DNA of 5,243 bases from Acetobacteraceae bacterium (GTDB lineage Bacteria; Pseudomonadota; Alphaproteobacteria; Acetobacterales; Acetobacteraceae). Under the pieces are notes generated by a model that made no database searches, was not told the origin of the DNA, and was given only the letters and a program-made list of their open reading frames with translations. The stretch spans positions 1 to 5,243 of the forward strand of contig JASHVY010000296.1 of NCBI GenBank assembly GCA_030044345.1. Direction: 5' to 3'. Shown piece by piece: positions 1-5,078 of this stretch; within the stretch, counting starts at the first letter, position 1, and each line of letters starts with the position of its first letter. A program made the translations under genes and the position numbers.

Positions 1-8
1 GGTGATGG

Positions 9-32
9 CCCATATGGGTGCCCATATGGGTG
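9..32. repeat. Tandem 12-bp repeat, self-complementary, in the argC leader
   Basis: The 12-mer CCCATATGGGTG occurs twice head to tail (9-20 and 21-32). Its core CCCATATGGG is a perfect palindrome. As RNA, bases 9-17 can pair with 22-30 to form a perfect 9-bp stem closed by the tetraloop GTGC. The octamer GGTGATGG flanks the unit on both sides (1-8 and 29-36). No T-tract follows, so this is not a standard intrinsic terminator. The hairpin ends 18 bases before the preferred argC start, leaving the G-rich region free for the ribosome. What lies to the left is cut off. One frame is open from the window edge to a TGA at 31-33, so the repeat could also be the tail of an upstream gene. Confidence 0.75.
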
Positions 33-48
33 ATGGATGGGGGGCGCC

Positions 49-1014
49 ATGGCCGGACGGCAATTCGCGGTGTTCATCGATGGTGAAGCGGGAACAACAG
101 GGCTCGATCTCCGCCGTCGCATCGAGGCGCTGGACGGCATTTCGCTCCTGAGCCTGCCGGAAGCCGAGCGGAAGGTTCCGGCGGCGCGGCGGCGCCTGAT
201 GGCGGAGGCAGACCTCGTCGCCCTCTGCCTGCCTGACGCGGCGGCGGCGGAATCGGTCGCCCTGGCCGCCGAGCTCGGCGCCGCGGCGCCAAAAATCATC
301 GATGCCAGCACGGCGCACCGCGTCCATCCGGACTGGGTGTACGGATTCGCCGAATTGGCGCCGGGCCAAGCGGAGCGAATCGCCGGCGCTCGGCGGGTGA
401 GCAACCCCGGCTGCTACCCGACCGGCGCAATCGCGCTCATCCGCCCGCTCGTCGATGCCGGATTGCTGCCGCCCGACTATCCGGTGACGGTCCATGCGGT
501 GAGCGGCTATTCCGGCGGCGGAAGGAGCATGATCACCGCCCACGAGGCGAGCGGCGGCCCCGCCTTCGAGCTTTACGGGCTCGCGCTCACCCACAAACAC
601 GTTCCGGAGCTCTTCCGTTATTCCGGGCTCTCGCGCCGCCCGGTCTTCGTGCCCTCGGTCGGGCATTTCCGGCAAGGCATGCTCGTCTCGGTGCCTCTTC
701 ATCTCGATCTGCTGCCCGGCCGGCCCCGTGCGGTGGATCTCGAGGCAGCGCTGCAGGCGCGCTACGCAGGCGCGGCCCTGGTCTCGCTCGCCCCCTTGCC
801 CGCAGATGGGCGGCTTGAGCCGGAGGCGCTCAACGGGACCGACCGGATGGAGCTTCGCGTCTTCGCCAATGAGGCAGAGCGCCAGGCGGTTCTGGTGGCG
901 CGGCTCGACAATCTGGGCAAGGGCGCGGCCGGGGCCGCGGTGCAGAATATCATGCTGATGCTCGGCCTTTCCGATGCGGCGCCGGCGCGCGAGAAGGCCG
1001 CGCTCGATGCATGA
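49..1014 (+). CDS. argC: N-acetyl-gamma-glutamyl-phosphate reductase, type 2 (ArgC)
   Basis: The enzyme reduces N-acetyl-gamma-glutamyl phosphate with NADPH to N-acetylglutamate 5-semialdehyde, the third step from glutamate to ornithine and arginine, in the cytoplasm. The N-terminus has the nucleotide-binding run GEAGTTGL (residues 12-19), which is typical of the type 2 family. The catalytic cysteine is Cys122 in SNPGCYPTGA. Other family blocks are GYSGGGRSM (153-161), the HKHVPE block with the likely catalytic histidine His184, and the C-terminal DNLGKGAAGAA (from 287). Length is 321 aa, about normal. I prefer the ATG at 49 over the in-frame ATG at 37 for two reasons. The residues before MAGRQFAVFIDG add nothing conserved, and the ATG at 37 sits only 6 bases after a 9-bp hairpin with no Shine-Dalgarno sequence. 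The gene overlaps the next one by 8 bp, indicating co-transcription. The family is clear; the start is less certain. Confidence 0.95.
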   Translation: MAGRQFAVFIDGEAGTTGLDLRRRIEALDGISLLSLPEAERKVPAARRRLMAEADLVALCLPDAAAAESVALAAELGAAAPKIIDASTAHRVHPDWVYGFAELAPGQAERIAGARRVSNPGCYPTGAIALIRPLVDAGLLPPDYPVTVHAVSGYSGGGRSMITAHEASGGPAFELYGLALTHKHVPELFRYSGLSRRPVFVPSVGHFRQGMLVSVPLHLDLLPGRPRAVDLEAALQARYAGAALVSLAPLPADGRLEPEALNGTDRMELRVFANEAERQAVLVARLDNLGKGAAGAAVQNIMLMLGLSDAAPAREKAALDA

Positions 1015-1567
1015 AAGGCTGAGGCCGCATGCTTCACCGGCCGGACCTCTCTTTGCCTTCGAAGGAAAAGTGCCGAAAATCGCCTCGGATGCTTTCATCG
1101 CGCCCACGGCGGCGGTGATCGGCGATGTCGTGATCGGCGAGCGCTCCAGCGTCTGGTTTCACTCTGTGGTGCGCGGCGATACGCATTTCATTCGTATCGG
1201 CGCACGCACCAACATCCAGGATGGCACGATCGTGCATATCGCGACCGGGCAGTTTCCCTGCCTGATCGGCGATGACGTGACGATCGGGCACGCCGCGATC
1301 GTTCATGCCTGCACGCTTGAAAATCGAGCCTTCGTCGGGATGGGTGCGACGGTGCTAGACGGCGCGGTGATCGAGGAAGGGGGCCTTCTCGGCGCCGGAG
1401 GATTGCTGCCGCCAGGCAAGCGGATCGGCCGCAACGAGCTTTGGATGGGCCAGCCCGCGCGCCTGGTGCGAATCATGAGCGAGGAGGAACGGGCATCGTT
1501 CGACGCCAACGCCGCTCACTACGCGGAACTCGCCGCGCGTTTTCGCGCCGGACTGGAAGCGGCGTGA
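1007..1567 (+). CDS. Gamma-class carbonic anhydrase family protein (left-handed beta-helix hexapeptide repeat)
   Basis: This is a 186-aa gamma-carbonic anhydrase family protein (YrdA/CaiE/PaaY type), a trimeric metalloenzyme fold of left-handed beta-helix coils. The three metal-ligand histidines expected from archaeal Cam are all present: His77 in GTIVHIAT, and His95 and His100 in TIGHAAIVHA. The supporting residues Arg56 and Asp58 (VRGDTH) and Gln71-Asp72 (NIQDG) are also present, so CO2 hydration is chemically plausible. Many relatives have low or no measured activity. Hexapeptide-repeat coils run from about residue 31 to 145, followed by a C-terminal helix (EEERASFDANAAHYAELAARFRAG region, about 159-183). 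The ATG at 1007 lies inside the end of argC and has GAGAAGG at 991-997, 9 bases upstream. An in-frame ATG at 974 would deepen the overlap and add only Arg-rich residues, so I reject it. Carbonic anhydrase activity itself is inferred, not shown. Confidence 0.93.
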   Translation: MHERLRPHASPAGPLFAFEGKVPKIASDAFIAPTAAVIGDVVIGERSSVWFHSVVRGDTHFIRIGARTNIQDGTIVHIATGQFPCLIGDDVTIGHAAIVHACTLENRAFVGMGATVLDGAVIEEGGLLGAGGLLPPGKRIGRNELWMGQPARLVRIMSEEERASFDANAAHYAELAARFRAGLEAA

Positions 1568-1583
1568 CCCCGAAGCGGCGTGA
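1556..1583. repeat. 12-bp direct repeat across a stop codon
   Basis: The 12-mer GAAGCGGCGTGA occurs at 1556-1567, where it forms the last codons and stop of the carbonic anhydrase gene, and again at 1572-1583, four bases further on. It looks like a small local duplication of the gene end. The period of 16 is not a multiple of three, so the second TGA is not in the same frame. Confidence 0.7.
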
Positions 1584-1619
1584 TGGGTCGCGACCGATAA
1601 GGGGCTCGGAAGGGAGACG

Positions 1620-2180
1620 ATGATGAGGCGTGGCATTCTCGTGCTGATCGCGGCGCTTACGCTCGCCGGCTGCGCCTATATCACGCCGCCGCCCTCGACA
1701 GCCCGGCTCCCGCCGGGGGCATTCGGCGGCAATGACGACAACGACATCATGGCGATCAATCTCGCGGTCTGGGCCTTCTCCAACCCGAACCGCACCCATG
1801 GCAATCCGGTTGATGCCGTTCGCGCCGTGCTGGCGATCGAGTATTTGGGCGGTCAACTCTGGAGCCCGCGCTGGGCCTTCATGGCCCAGCTCACCAAGCT
1901 CCAGATGCTTCAGGCGCGCGAAGAAGTCCGTGCAACACTCGGCATCGCGCAGAATGCTCCGTCCCAGGTGGTGGCGAATGCGCTGCTTGCGCTCTCCTTG
2001 AACCCGATACCTCCCGTCGCCGCTCAGGTGCTGCGCGGGCCCGCCTTCACCCTGCCGCCCGAGGTGACGCTGGCGCGGATCGAAAACCTGCCCTACCTGC
2101 CGATGGCCAATGTGGCGAGCCAGCACGCGGGCCAGCAGGAATATCCCGGCAACGGACCGTCATGCATGGTTTGCGGCTGA
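1620..2180 (+). CDS. Small lipoprotein of unknown function with C-terminal CxxC tail
   Basis: I do not recognise this 186-aa protein. It begins with a textbook lipoprotein signal peptide: MMRR, a hydrophobic stretch to about residue 14, then the lipobox LAGC with Cys18 as the lipidated residue. Residue +2 is Ala rather than Asp, which by the Lol rule suggests outer-membrane sorting. After a Pro-rich linker (TPPPSTARLPPG, about 22-33), the body looks largely alpha-helical (about 42-135, with WAFSNPNR, GGQLWSPRWAFMAQL and NALLALSLNP). The tail ends in CMVCG, giving a CxxC pair at Cys182 and Cys185, which could form a disulfide or bind metal. The purine-rich Shine-Dalgarno GGAAGGGAGA lies just before two adjacent ATGs (1620 and 1623); either could serve. 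It lies 52 bp after the carbonic anhydrase gene on the same strand and converges on the atp operon, which gives no strong hint of function. Confidence 0.85.
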   Translation: MMRRGILVLIAALTLAGCAYITPPPSTARLPPGAFGGNDDNDIMAINLAVWAFSNPNRTHGNPVDAVRAVLAIEYLGGQLWSPRWAFMAQLTKLQMLQAREEVRATLGIAQNAPSQVVANALLALSLNPIPPVAAQVLRGPAFTLPPEVTLARIENLPYLPMANVASQHAGQQEYPGNGPSCMVCG

Positions 2181-2233
2181 GCAAAGCTGGAGCGTGAGCG
2201 GGACAGGATCGGGAAACAGGCTCGCGCCCGGTC

Positions 2234-2260
2234 GCAGAGAAAAACGCCTCGCGGAGCGAG
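2234..2260 (-). terminator. Probable intrinsic terminator of the F0 ATP synthase operon
   Basis: Read on the minus strand, bases 2260-2248 form the hairpin CTCGC-TCC-GCGAG, a perfect 5-bp GC-rich stem with a 3-base loop. It is followed after three bases by TTTTTCTCT (2244-2236). This is the expected arrangement for Rho-independent termination and sits about 122 bp beyond the atpF stop. The stem is short, so efficiency may be modest. On the plus strand no T-run follows the same hairpin, so it should not stop transcription coming from the lipoprotein gene. Confidence 0.6.
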
Positions 2261-2286
2261 CACTCTTCGCCGCGTGAATCTGGCAT

Positions 2287-2336
2287 TGGGACAAAGGCCT
2301 TTGGATAAAGACCCCTGGGACAAGGACCTCTGTCCC
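2287..2336. repeat. Three degenerate 14-15 bp direct repeats ending in a hairpin
   Basis: Three adjacent related units can be read: TGGGACAAAGGCCTT (2287-2301), TGGATAAAGACCCC (2302-2315) and TGGGACAAGGACCTC (2316-2330). The last continues into TGTCCC (2331-2336), which pairs perfectly with GGGACA (2317-2322) across an 8-base loop. The palindrome AAAGGCCTTT lies at 2293-2302. The block sits between convergent genes, next to the probable atp terminator. It may be one copy of an intergenic repeat family or an additional transcription-end structure. Neither strand has a good T-tract after the hairpin. Confidence 0.5.
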
Positions 2337-2381
2337 GGCGTTCCAAGAAAGCCGGCGTGAGCCTTCGTCGGTCGAGGGGGT

Positions 2382-2906
2382 TCAGGCGACTTTGCGCGTG
2401 AGTGCCGCCGGCAAGGCAGAGATGGCGCGATTGACGAGCGGGGCGTCGGCCGCCGCGTCGAGCTCCTGGCGGATCACCTCGGCCGTGACGCGGGTCGCCA
2501 CATCCGTTGCGGCGATCCGCACTTCCGTGATGGCCGCCTTCTCGGCCGCAGCGATACGCTCGACTGCCATGCGTTCGCGTCGTCGCGCCGTTTCCTCCGC
2601 CTCCGAAGCGGCTTCCTTGGCGATCCGTTCCGCTTCCGTCTTGGCCGCCTCGAGGAGGCTCTTGGCCTCGGCAAGCGCTGCCTCGCGGCGTGACCTGGCG
2701 TCCTTCAGCATTTCCTCTGCTTCCCGGCGAAGCCGGTTTGCCTCGTCGAGCTCGGTACGGACCGCATTGGCGCGTGCGTCCAGCATGCCGGCGACCACCG
2801 ACCAGAGGCGCTTGCCGAAAATTACGAAAAAAATGACGAAGGCGATAAAAACCCAGAACACCGACTGGACGAAAGGAGAGAGGCCGAGCGAGAAGGTCGT
2901 GACCAT
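2382..2906 (-). CDS. atpF: F-type ATP synthase subunit b
   Basis: Subunit b forms the peripheral stalk of the F1F0 ATP synthase with b', holding F1 against rotation of the c-ring. At 174 aa it is of normal size. A single N-terminal membrane helix (about residues 13-31, VQSVFWVFIAFVIFFVIFG) follows a short periplasmic start. GKRLW marks the cytoplasmic edge, and a long charged Ala/Glu/Arg-rich helix (about 40-150) gives the coiled-coil stalk, with a C-terminal F1-contacting segment. It is the last gene of the F0 operon, beginning 3 bp after the b' stop. Its Shine-Dalgarno is weak (AAGG, 7 bases upstream), so it may rely partly on translational coupling with b'. Assignment to b rather than b' rests on its position after the gene that carries the b'-type GMPQ sequence. 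Confidence 0.95.
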   Translation of the reverse strand: MVTTFSLGLSPFVQSVFWVFIAFVIFFVIFGKRLWSVVAGMLDARANAVRTELDEANRLRREAEEMLKDARSRREAALAEAKSLLEAAKTEAERIAKEAASEAEETARRRERMAVERIAAAEKAAITEVRIAATDVATRVTAEVIRQELDAAADAPLVNRAISALPAALTRKVA

Positions 2907-2909
2907 TGG

Positions 2910-3521
2910 CTAGCCTTGGGTCGAAGAAGAGGGCGCGGCGAGGCTTGCGGCGAGCGCTGCCTCCAACGTCGAAGCCTGGGGCGGGCGGCCCGTCAGCCGC
3001 TCGATCATCGTGCGCGCGGTCTCGCTCGCCACTTCGCGGAGCGCACCCATTGCCGTCGCGCGGGCGGCGTCGATTCGTGCTTCCGCCTCATGCAGCTCGG
3101 CCTCGAGCCGCTCGTTCAAAGAAGCTGTCTGCCGGGTGGCGGCTTCGCGTGCCGAATGCGCTGCCGCCGCAATCTCGGCCTGTGCCTCGGCCCGTGCATC
3201 ACGCGCCGCAGCCGTGAGCTCCGCCACCGCTCTGTCCGCCTCGGTCTTCGCCGCCTTCGCAGCATCGAGATCGGCGGCGATCCGCTGCGCCCGCTCCGCA
3301 AGCACCGAACGGAGCTGCGGCAGCGCCCAGCGTGCCAGCAGGAAATAGAGAACAAGGAAGATCAGCACCATCCAGACGACCTGCGCGAGAGTCAGCTCGT
3401 TGCCGAACTGGAACTGCGGCATGCCGCCCGATTCTGCTTCCGCGGTCCTGCCCGCGGCCGGCGCAAGGGCGAGCGCGGCGGCCGGCAGAAAGGCAACCGC
3501 GCGTCGGAGGGTGGGAAGCAT
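2910..3521 (-). CDS. atpF2: F-type ATP synthase subunit b' with signal-peptide-like N-terminus
   Basis: This is the second peripheral-stalk subunit, also called AtpG, AtpX or b', found in alphaproteobacteria, cyanobacteria and plastids, where one b and one b' pair. The family start GMPQFQFGN (33-41) is followed by the membrane helix (about 46-64, AQVVWMVLIFLVLYFLLAR), then WALPQLRSVLAER and an Ala/Glu-rich coiled coil to about residue 180. Residues 1-32 precede the conserved start. They resemble a cleavable signal peptide: LRR, a hydrophobic Ala/Leu core (9-22) and Ala-rich cleavage options near TAEAES (26-31). The ATG at 3521 has GGGAG eight bases upstream and lies 23 bp after atpE. An internal start at Met34 would leave no membrane anchoring problem, but no Shine-Dalgarno is obvious there. 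The length of 203 aa is long for b' because of this leader. The family is sure; processing is inferred. Confidence 0.94.
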   Translation of the reverse strand: MLPTLRRAVAFLPAAALALAPAAGRTAEAESGGMPQFQFGNELTLAQVVWMVLIFLVLYFLLARWALPQLRSVLAERAQRIAADLDAAKAAKTEADRAVAELTAAARDARAEAQAEIAAAAHSAREAATRQTASLNERLEAELHEAEARIDAARATAMGALREVASETARTMIERLTGRPPQASTLEAALAASLAAPSSSTQG

Positions 3522-3544
3522 CCGGGGCGCTCCCGGCCGGCTTC

Positions 3545-3781
3545 TCAGCCGAAAAGGATCAGGAACGAGATGAGCAGGGCGTAGAGCGCGACCGCCTCGG
3601 TCAGCGCGAAGCCGAGAATGCCGAGGCCGAACACCTGGTCGCGCGAAGCCGGGTTGCGCGCCACGCTGCTCACCAGGGCGGAGAAGATATGGCCGATGCC
3701 GACGCCGGCGCCGGCGACGCCGATCGCGGCAAGGCCGGCTCCGATGTCTCTGGCGAGCATGGCGGCAGTCTGGGGATTCAT
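3545..3781 (-). CDS. atpE: F-type ATP synthase subunit c (proteolipid ring)
   Basis: Subunit c is the rotor protomer of F0 and carries the ion across the membrane. The 78-aa protein has two membrane helices joined by the polar loop ARNPAS (41-46). Helix 1 contains the glycine-packing run [10 protein letters not shown] (21-30). The essential carboxylate is Glu62 in [10 protein letters not shown] on helix 2, 18 residues after loop Pro44 as in E. coli Asp61. Position 29 is Ile, where sodium-binding rings have Gln, and positions 63-64 are Ala-Val rather than Ser/Thr. This points to proton coupling. Residue 31 is His, where relatives I remember usually have Asn (GxGN). A good Shine-Dalgarno (AAGGAA at 3789-3794, with an overlapping GGAAA) precedes the start, fitting the need for many copies per complex. 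It lies 24 bp after atpB. Confidence 0.97.
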   Translation of the reverse strand: MNPQTAAMLARDIGAGLAAIGVAGAGVGIGHIFSALVSSVARNPASRDQVFGLGILGFALTEAVALYALLISFLILFG

Positions 3782-3805
3782 ATCAGCGTTCCTTTCCGTG
3801 GGAAG

Positions 3806-4561
3806 TCAGTGCAGATGCACCGCATCGTGCAGATAGAGGCAGGTGAGGACAGCGAAGACGTAGGCCTGGAGCCCCGCGACGAGCAGCTCGAAACCCACCA
3901 GCACAACATTGATGGCAAGCGGGATCACCCCCGCCACGATCCCGATCGCGCCGAGCGCCGCGGCAACGATCAACATGAAGCCCGCGAACACTTCCCAGAG
4001 CACGTGCCCGGCCACGATGTTCGCGAAAAGTCGGATGGAGAGGGAAACCGGCCGCGAGAGGAAGGTCAGGATCTCGATCGGCACCAGCACCGGGGCCAGC
4101 AGCTTGGGCGCGCCGGCAGGCATGAAATAGGTGAAGAAGTGCAGCTTGTGCTTGACCAGCCCGACGATGATGGAAAGCCCGAAGACGATCACCGCGAGTG
4201 CGGCAGTCACCGCGATGTGGCTTGTAAAGGCGAAGAAATAAGGAAAGAGGCCGACCAGATTGCCGAAGAGAATGAAGAAGAAGAGGGTGAAAACGAAGGG
4301 GAAGAAGGATTGCCACCCCTCGCCGATAATGTCCTGGCAGAGCCGCGCGACGAACTCATATCCCATCTCGGCGGCGGCCTGCGTCCGCCCTGGAATGAGC
4401 GCCCGGGCGCGCATGCCGTAGCCGAACAGTACCAGCACCAGCGCCGCTGTCAGCAGCATCGCCAAATTTGCGTTGGTGAAATTCACCGCGGCGCCGACCG
4501 GCCCGAGGCTCGTCGCCAGCCGGAACTGGCCCAGTGCGTCGATCGAGGGTCCTGCCGCCAC
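3806..4561 (-). CDS. atpB: F-type ATP synthase subunit a (proton channel)
   Basis: Subunit a provides the two half-channels that feed protons to and from the c-ring. At 251 aa it is the usual size for alphaproteobacteria. The start sequence VAAGPSIDALGQF matches the common family opening (MAxGPxIDxLxQF), so the GTG at 4561 is chosen. AAGGAG lies 10 bases upstream (4572-4577). Hydrophobic segments follow at about 31-50, 85-110, 115-135, 180-215 and 220-248. The essential Arg177 is in SLSIRLFANI (E. coli Arg210), with Glu225 and Gln232 in the conserved last-helix region LVGFELLVAGLQAYVF. The end CLYLHDAVHLH matches the family end, except that His245 stands where Asn is usual. The open frame extends to 4681, but that would overlap atpI and adds only Arg-rich sequence, so it is rejected. 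Confidence 0.96.
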   Translation of the reverse strand: MAAGPSIDALGQFRLATSLGPVGAAVNFTNANLAMLLTAALVLVLFGYGMRARALIPGRTQAAAEMGYEFVARLCQDIIGEGWQSFFPFVFTLFFFILFGNLVGLFPYFFAFTSHIAVTAALAVIVFGLSIIVGLVKHKLHFFTYFMPAGAPKLLAPVLVPIEILTFLSRPVSLSIRLFANIVAGHVLWEVFAGFMLIVAAALGAIGIVAGVIPLAINVVLVGFELLVAGLQAYVFAVLTCLYLHDAVHLH

Positions 4562-4601
4562 CCTTGCCCGTCTCCTTACCTGCGCGCCCCGGCGGGGCCG
4601 C

Positions 4602-4955
4602 TCAGATCTCTTTCCCGCCCCCCTGTCCCTGTCCGGGACGGGATCCTTTTTCGTGTCGCGGCCCGAACAGGCGCCACACATTCAGAACGCCCGCCGCCGC
4701 GCCAAGCACGACGAAGAGCATGAGCAGCCAAGGCGTCGTCCCGAGCCAGTGATCGAGCGACCACCCGATGGCCACCGCCACCAGCATGGCGGCGACAAGT
4801 TCGCCCGCCACCCGGAACCCCATCGCGAGCGGTTTTTCCGCCCAGCCGAGGCCGCCCGCTTTTTCCGGCGGTGCGGCTTCGAGCCCGGACTTCACCCGGG
4901 CAGCACGAAGCCGCTCCTCGAAGGAGGGGTCCGGTCCGGCCGGTGGTTCGGCCAT
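4602..4955 (-). CDS. atpI: ATP synthase assembly protein AtpI/AtpZ family
   Basis: This is a small membrane protein that heads F0 operons and is implicated in c-ring assembly or Mg2+ uptake for the synthase; it is not part of the finished enzyme. The 117-aa product has a charged, Pro-rich cytoplasmic N-terminus (to about residue 45), two membrane helices (about 48-66, with FRVAGELVAAMLVAVAIGW, and 75-93, with PWLLMLFVVLGAAAGVLNV) and a hydrophilic Gly/Lys-rich tail. The GWSLDHWLGT link between the helices and the GAAAGVLNVWR end of helix 2 are family hallmarks. The ATG at 4955 is preferred because GGAGGAGA sits 4 bases upstream. A GTG at 4973 in the same frame would put this Shine-Dalgarno inside the coding sequence. 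It is first in the operon, 40 bp before atpB. Confidence 0.92.
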   Translation of the reverse strand: MAEPPAGPDPSFEERLRAARVKSGLEAAPPEKAGGLGWAEKPLAMGFRVAGELVAAMLVAVAIGWSLDHWLGTTPWLLMLFVVLGAAAGVLNVWRLFGPRHEKGSRPGQGQGGGKEI

Positions 4956-4959
4956 AGGC

Positions 4960-4967
4960 TCTCCTCC
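4960..4967 (-). promoter_or_regulatory. Strong ribosome binding site that fixes the atpI start
   Basis: On the minus strand GGAGGAGA lies 4 bases before the ATG at 4955. It is the strongest Shine-Dalgarno match among the leftward genes. It decides between the ATG at 4955 and the in-frame GTG at 4973, which has only weak purine-rich sequence ahead of it. Confidence 0.75.
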
Positions 4968-4998
4968 GCTCACTCACGCCTTGGCGGAAAGCGCCGGC

Positions 4999-5027
4999 TT
5001 GGTAACGATGGCCTCTCCGGGTGTCAA
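4999..5027 (-). promoter_or_regulatory. Sigma-70-type promoter for the F0 operon
   Basis: On the minus strand a perfect -35 box TTGACA (5027-5022) is separated by exactly 17 bp from TACCAA (5004-4999), a weak 3-of-6 match to the -10 consensus. Transcription would begin near 4992, giving a leader of about 37 bases before the atpI ATG. It lies in the only sizeable gap upstream of the operon, just after the smc stop. The poor -10 is common in GC-rich alphaproteobacteria, but the assignment is by sequence alone. Confidence 0.55.
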
Positions 5028-5040
5028 GGATGCGAAGCCC

Positions 5041-5057
5041 GGGCGAAATCACCGCCC
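5041..5057. other. Short hairpin between smc and the atp promoter
   Basis: GGGCG (5041-5045) pairs with CGCCC (5053-5057) over a 7-base loop, 22 bases after the smc stop. No T-run follows on either strand, so it is at best a weak transcript-end structure. Read-through from smc into the atp operon remains possible. Confidence 0.3.
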
Positions 5058-5078
5058 AGCGGACTCTTCGTAGACTCT

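Noticed and set aside
1..33. An open frame from the left edge (ending PYGCPYG) as a real gene tail.
   Set aside because: There are only ten codons, made mostly of the tandem repeat, and the left flank is missing. It cannot be supported from this window.
2047..2346. Open frames on the minus strand across the convergent gap and the lipoprotein end (also 2093-2323).
   Set aside because: They run antisense into the lipoprotein gene, have no convincing ribosome binding site, and show no recognisable domain. The repeats and terminator explain the region better.
2392..2913. A Ser/Ala-rich open frame on the plus strand opposite atpF.
   Set aside because: It is the antisense shadow of the Ala/Glu coiled coil of subunit b, with no family features of its own.
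2916..3584. Long Arg-rich open frames on the plus strand opposite the b' gene.
   Set aside because: Their composition is typical of GC-rich antisense frames, and they lie fully over a well-supported gene.
4562..4681. Upstream extension of atpB with an ATG at 4681.
   Set aside because: It would overlap atpI by about 80 bp and add Arg-rich sequence with no family match. The GTG at 4561 has a good Shine-Dalgarno and begins the conserved AAGPSID start.
3332..4723. A 463-codon open frame on the plus strand, antisense to atpB, atpE and part of b'.
   Set aside because: Its product is almost entirely Glu/Asp/Arg/His/Gly, exactly what the reverse complement of membrane-helix codons gives in GC-rich DNA. 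The opposite strand encodes unmistakable ATP synthase subunits.
5041..5057. The hairpin after smc as a Rho-independent terminator.
   Set aside because: The stem is only 5 bp with a 7-base loop, and no T-run follows on the minus strand.
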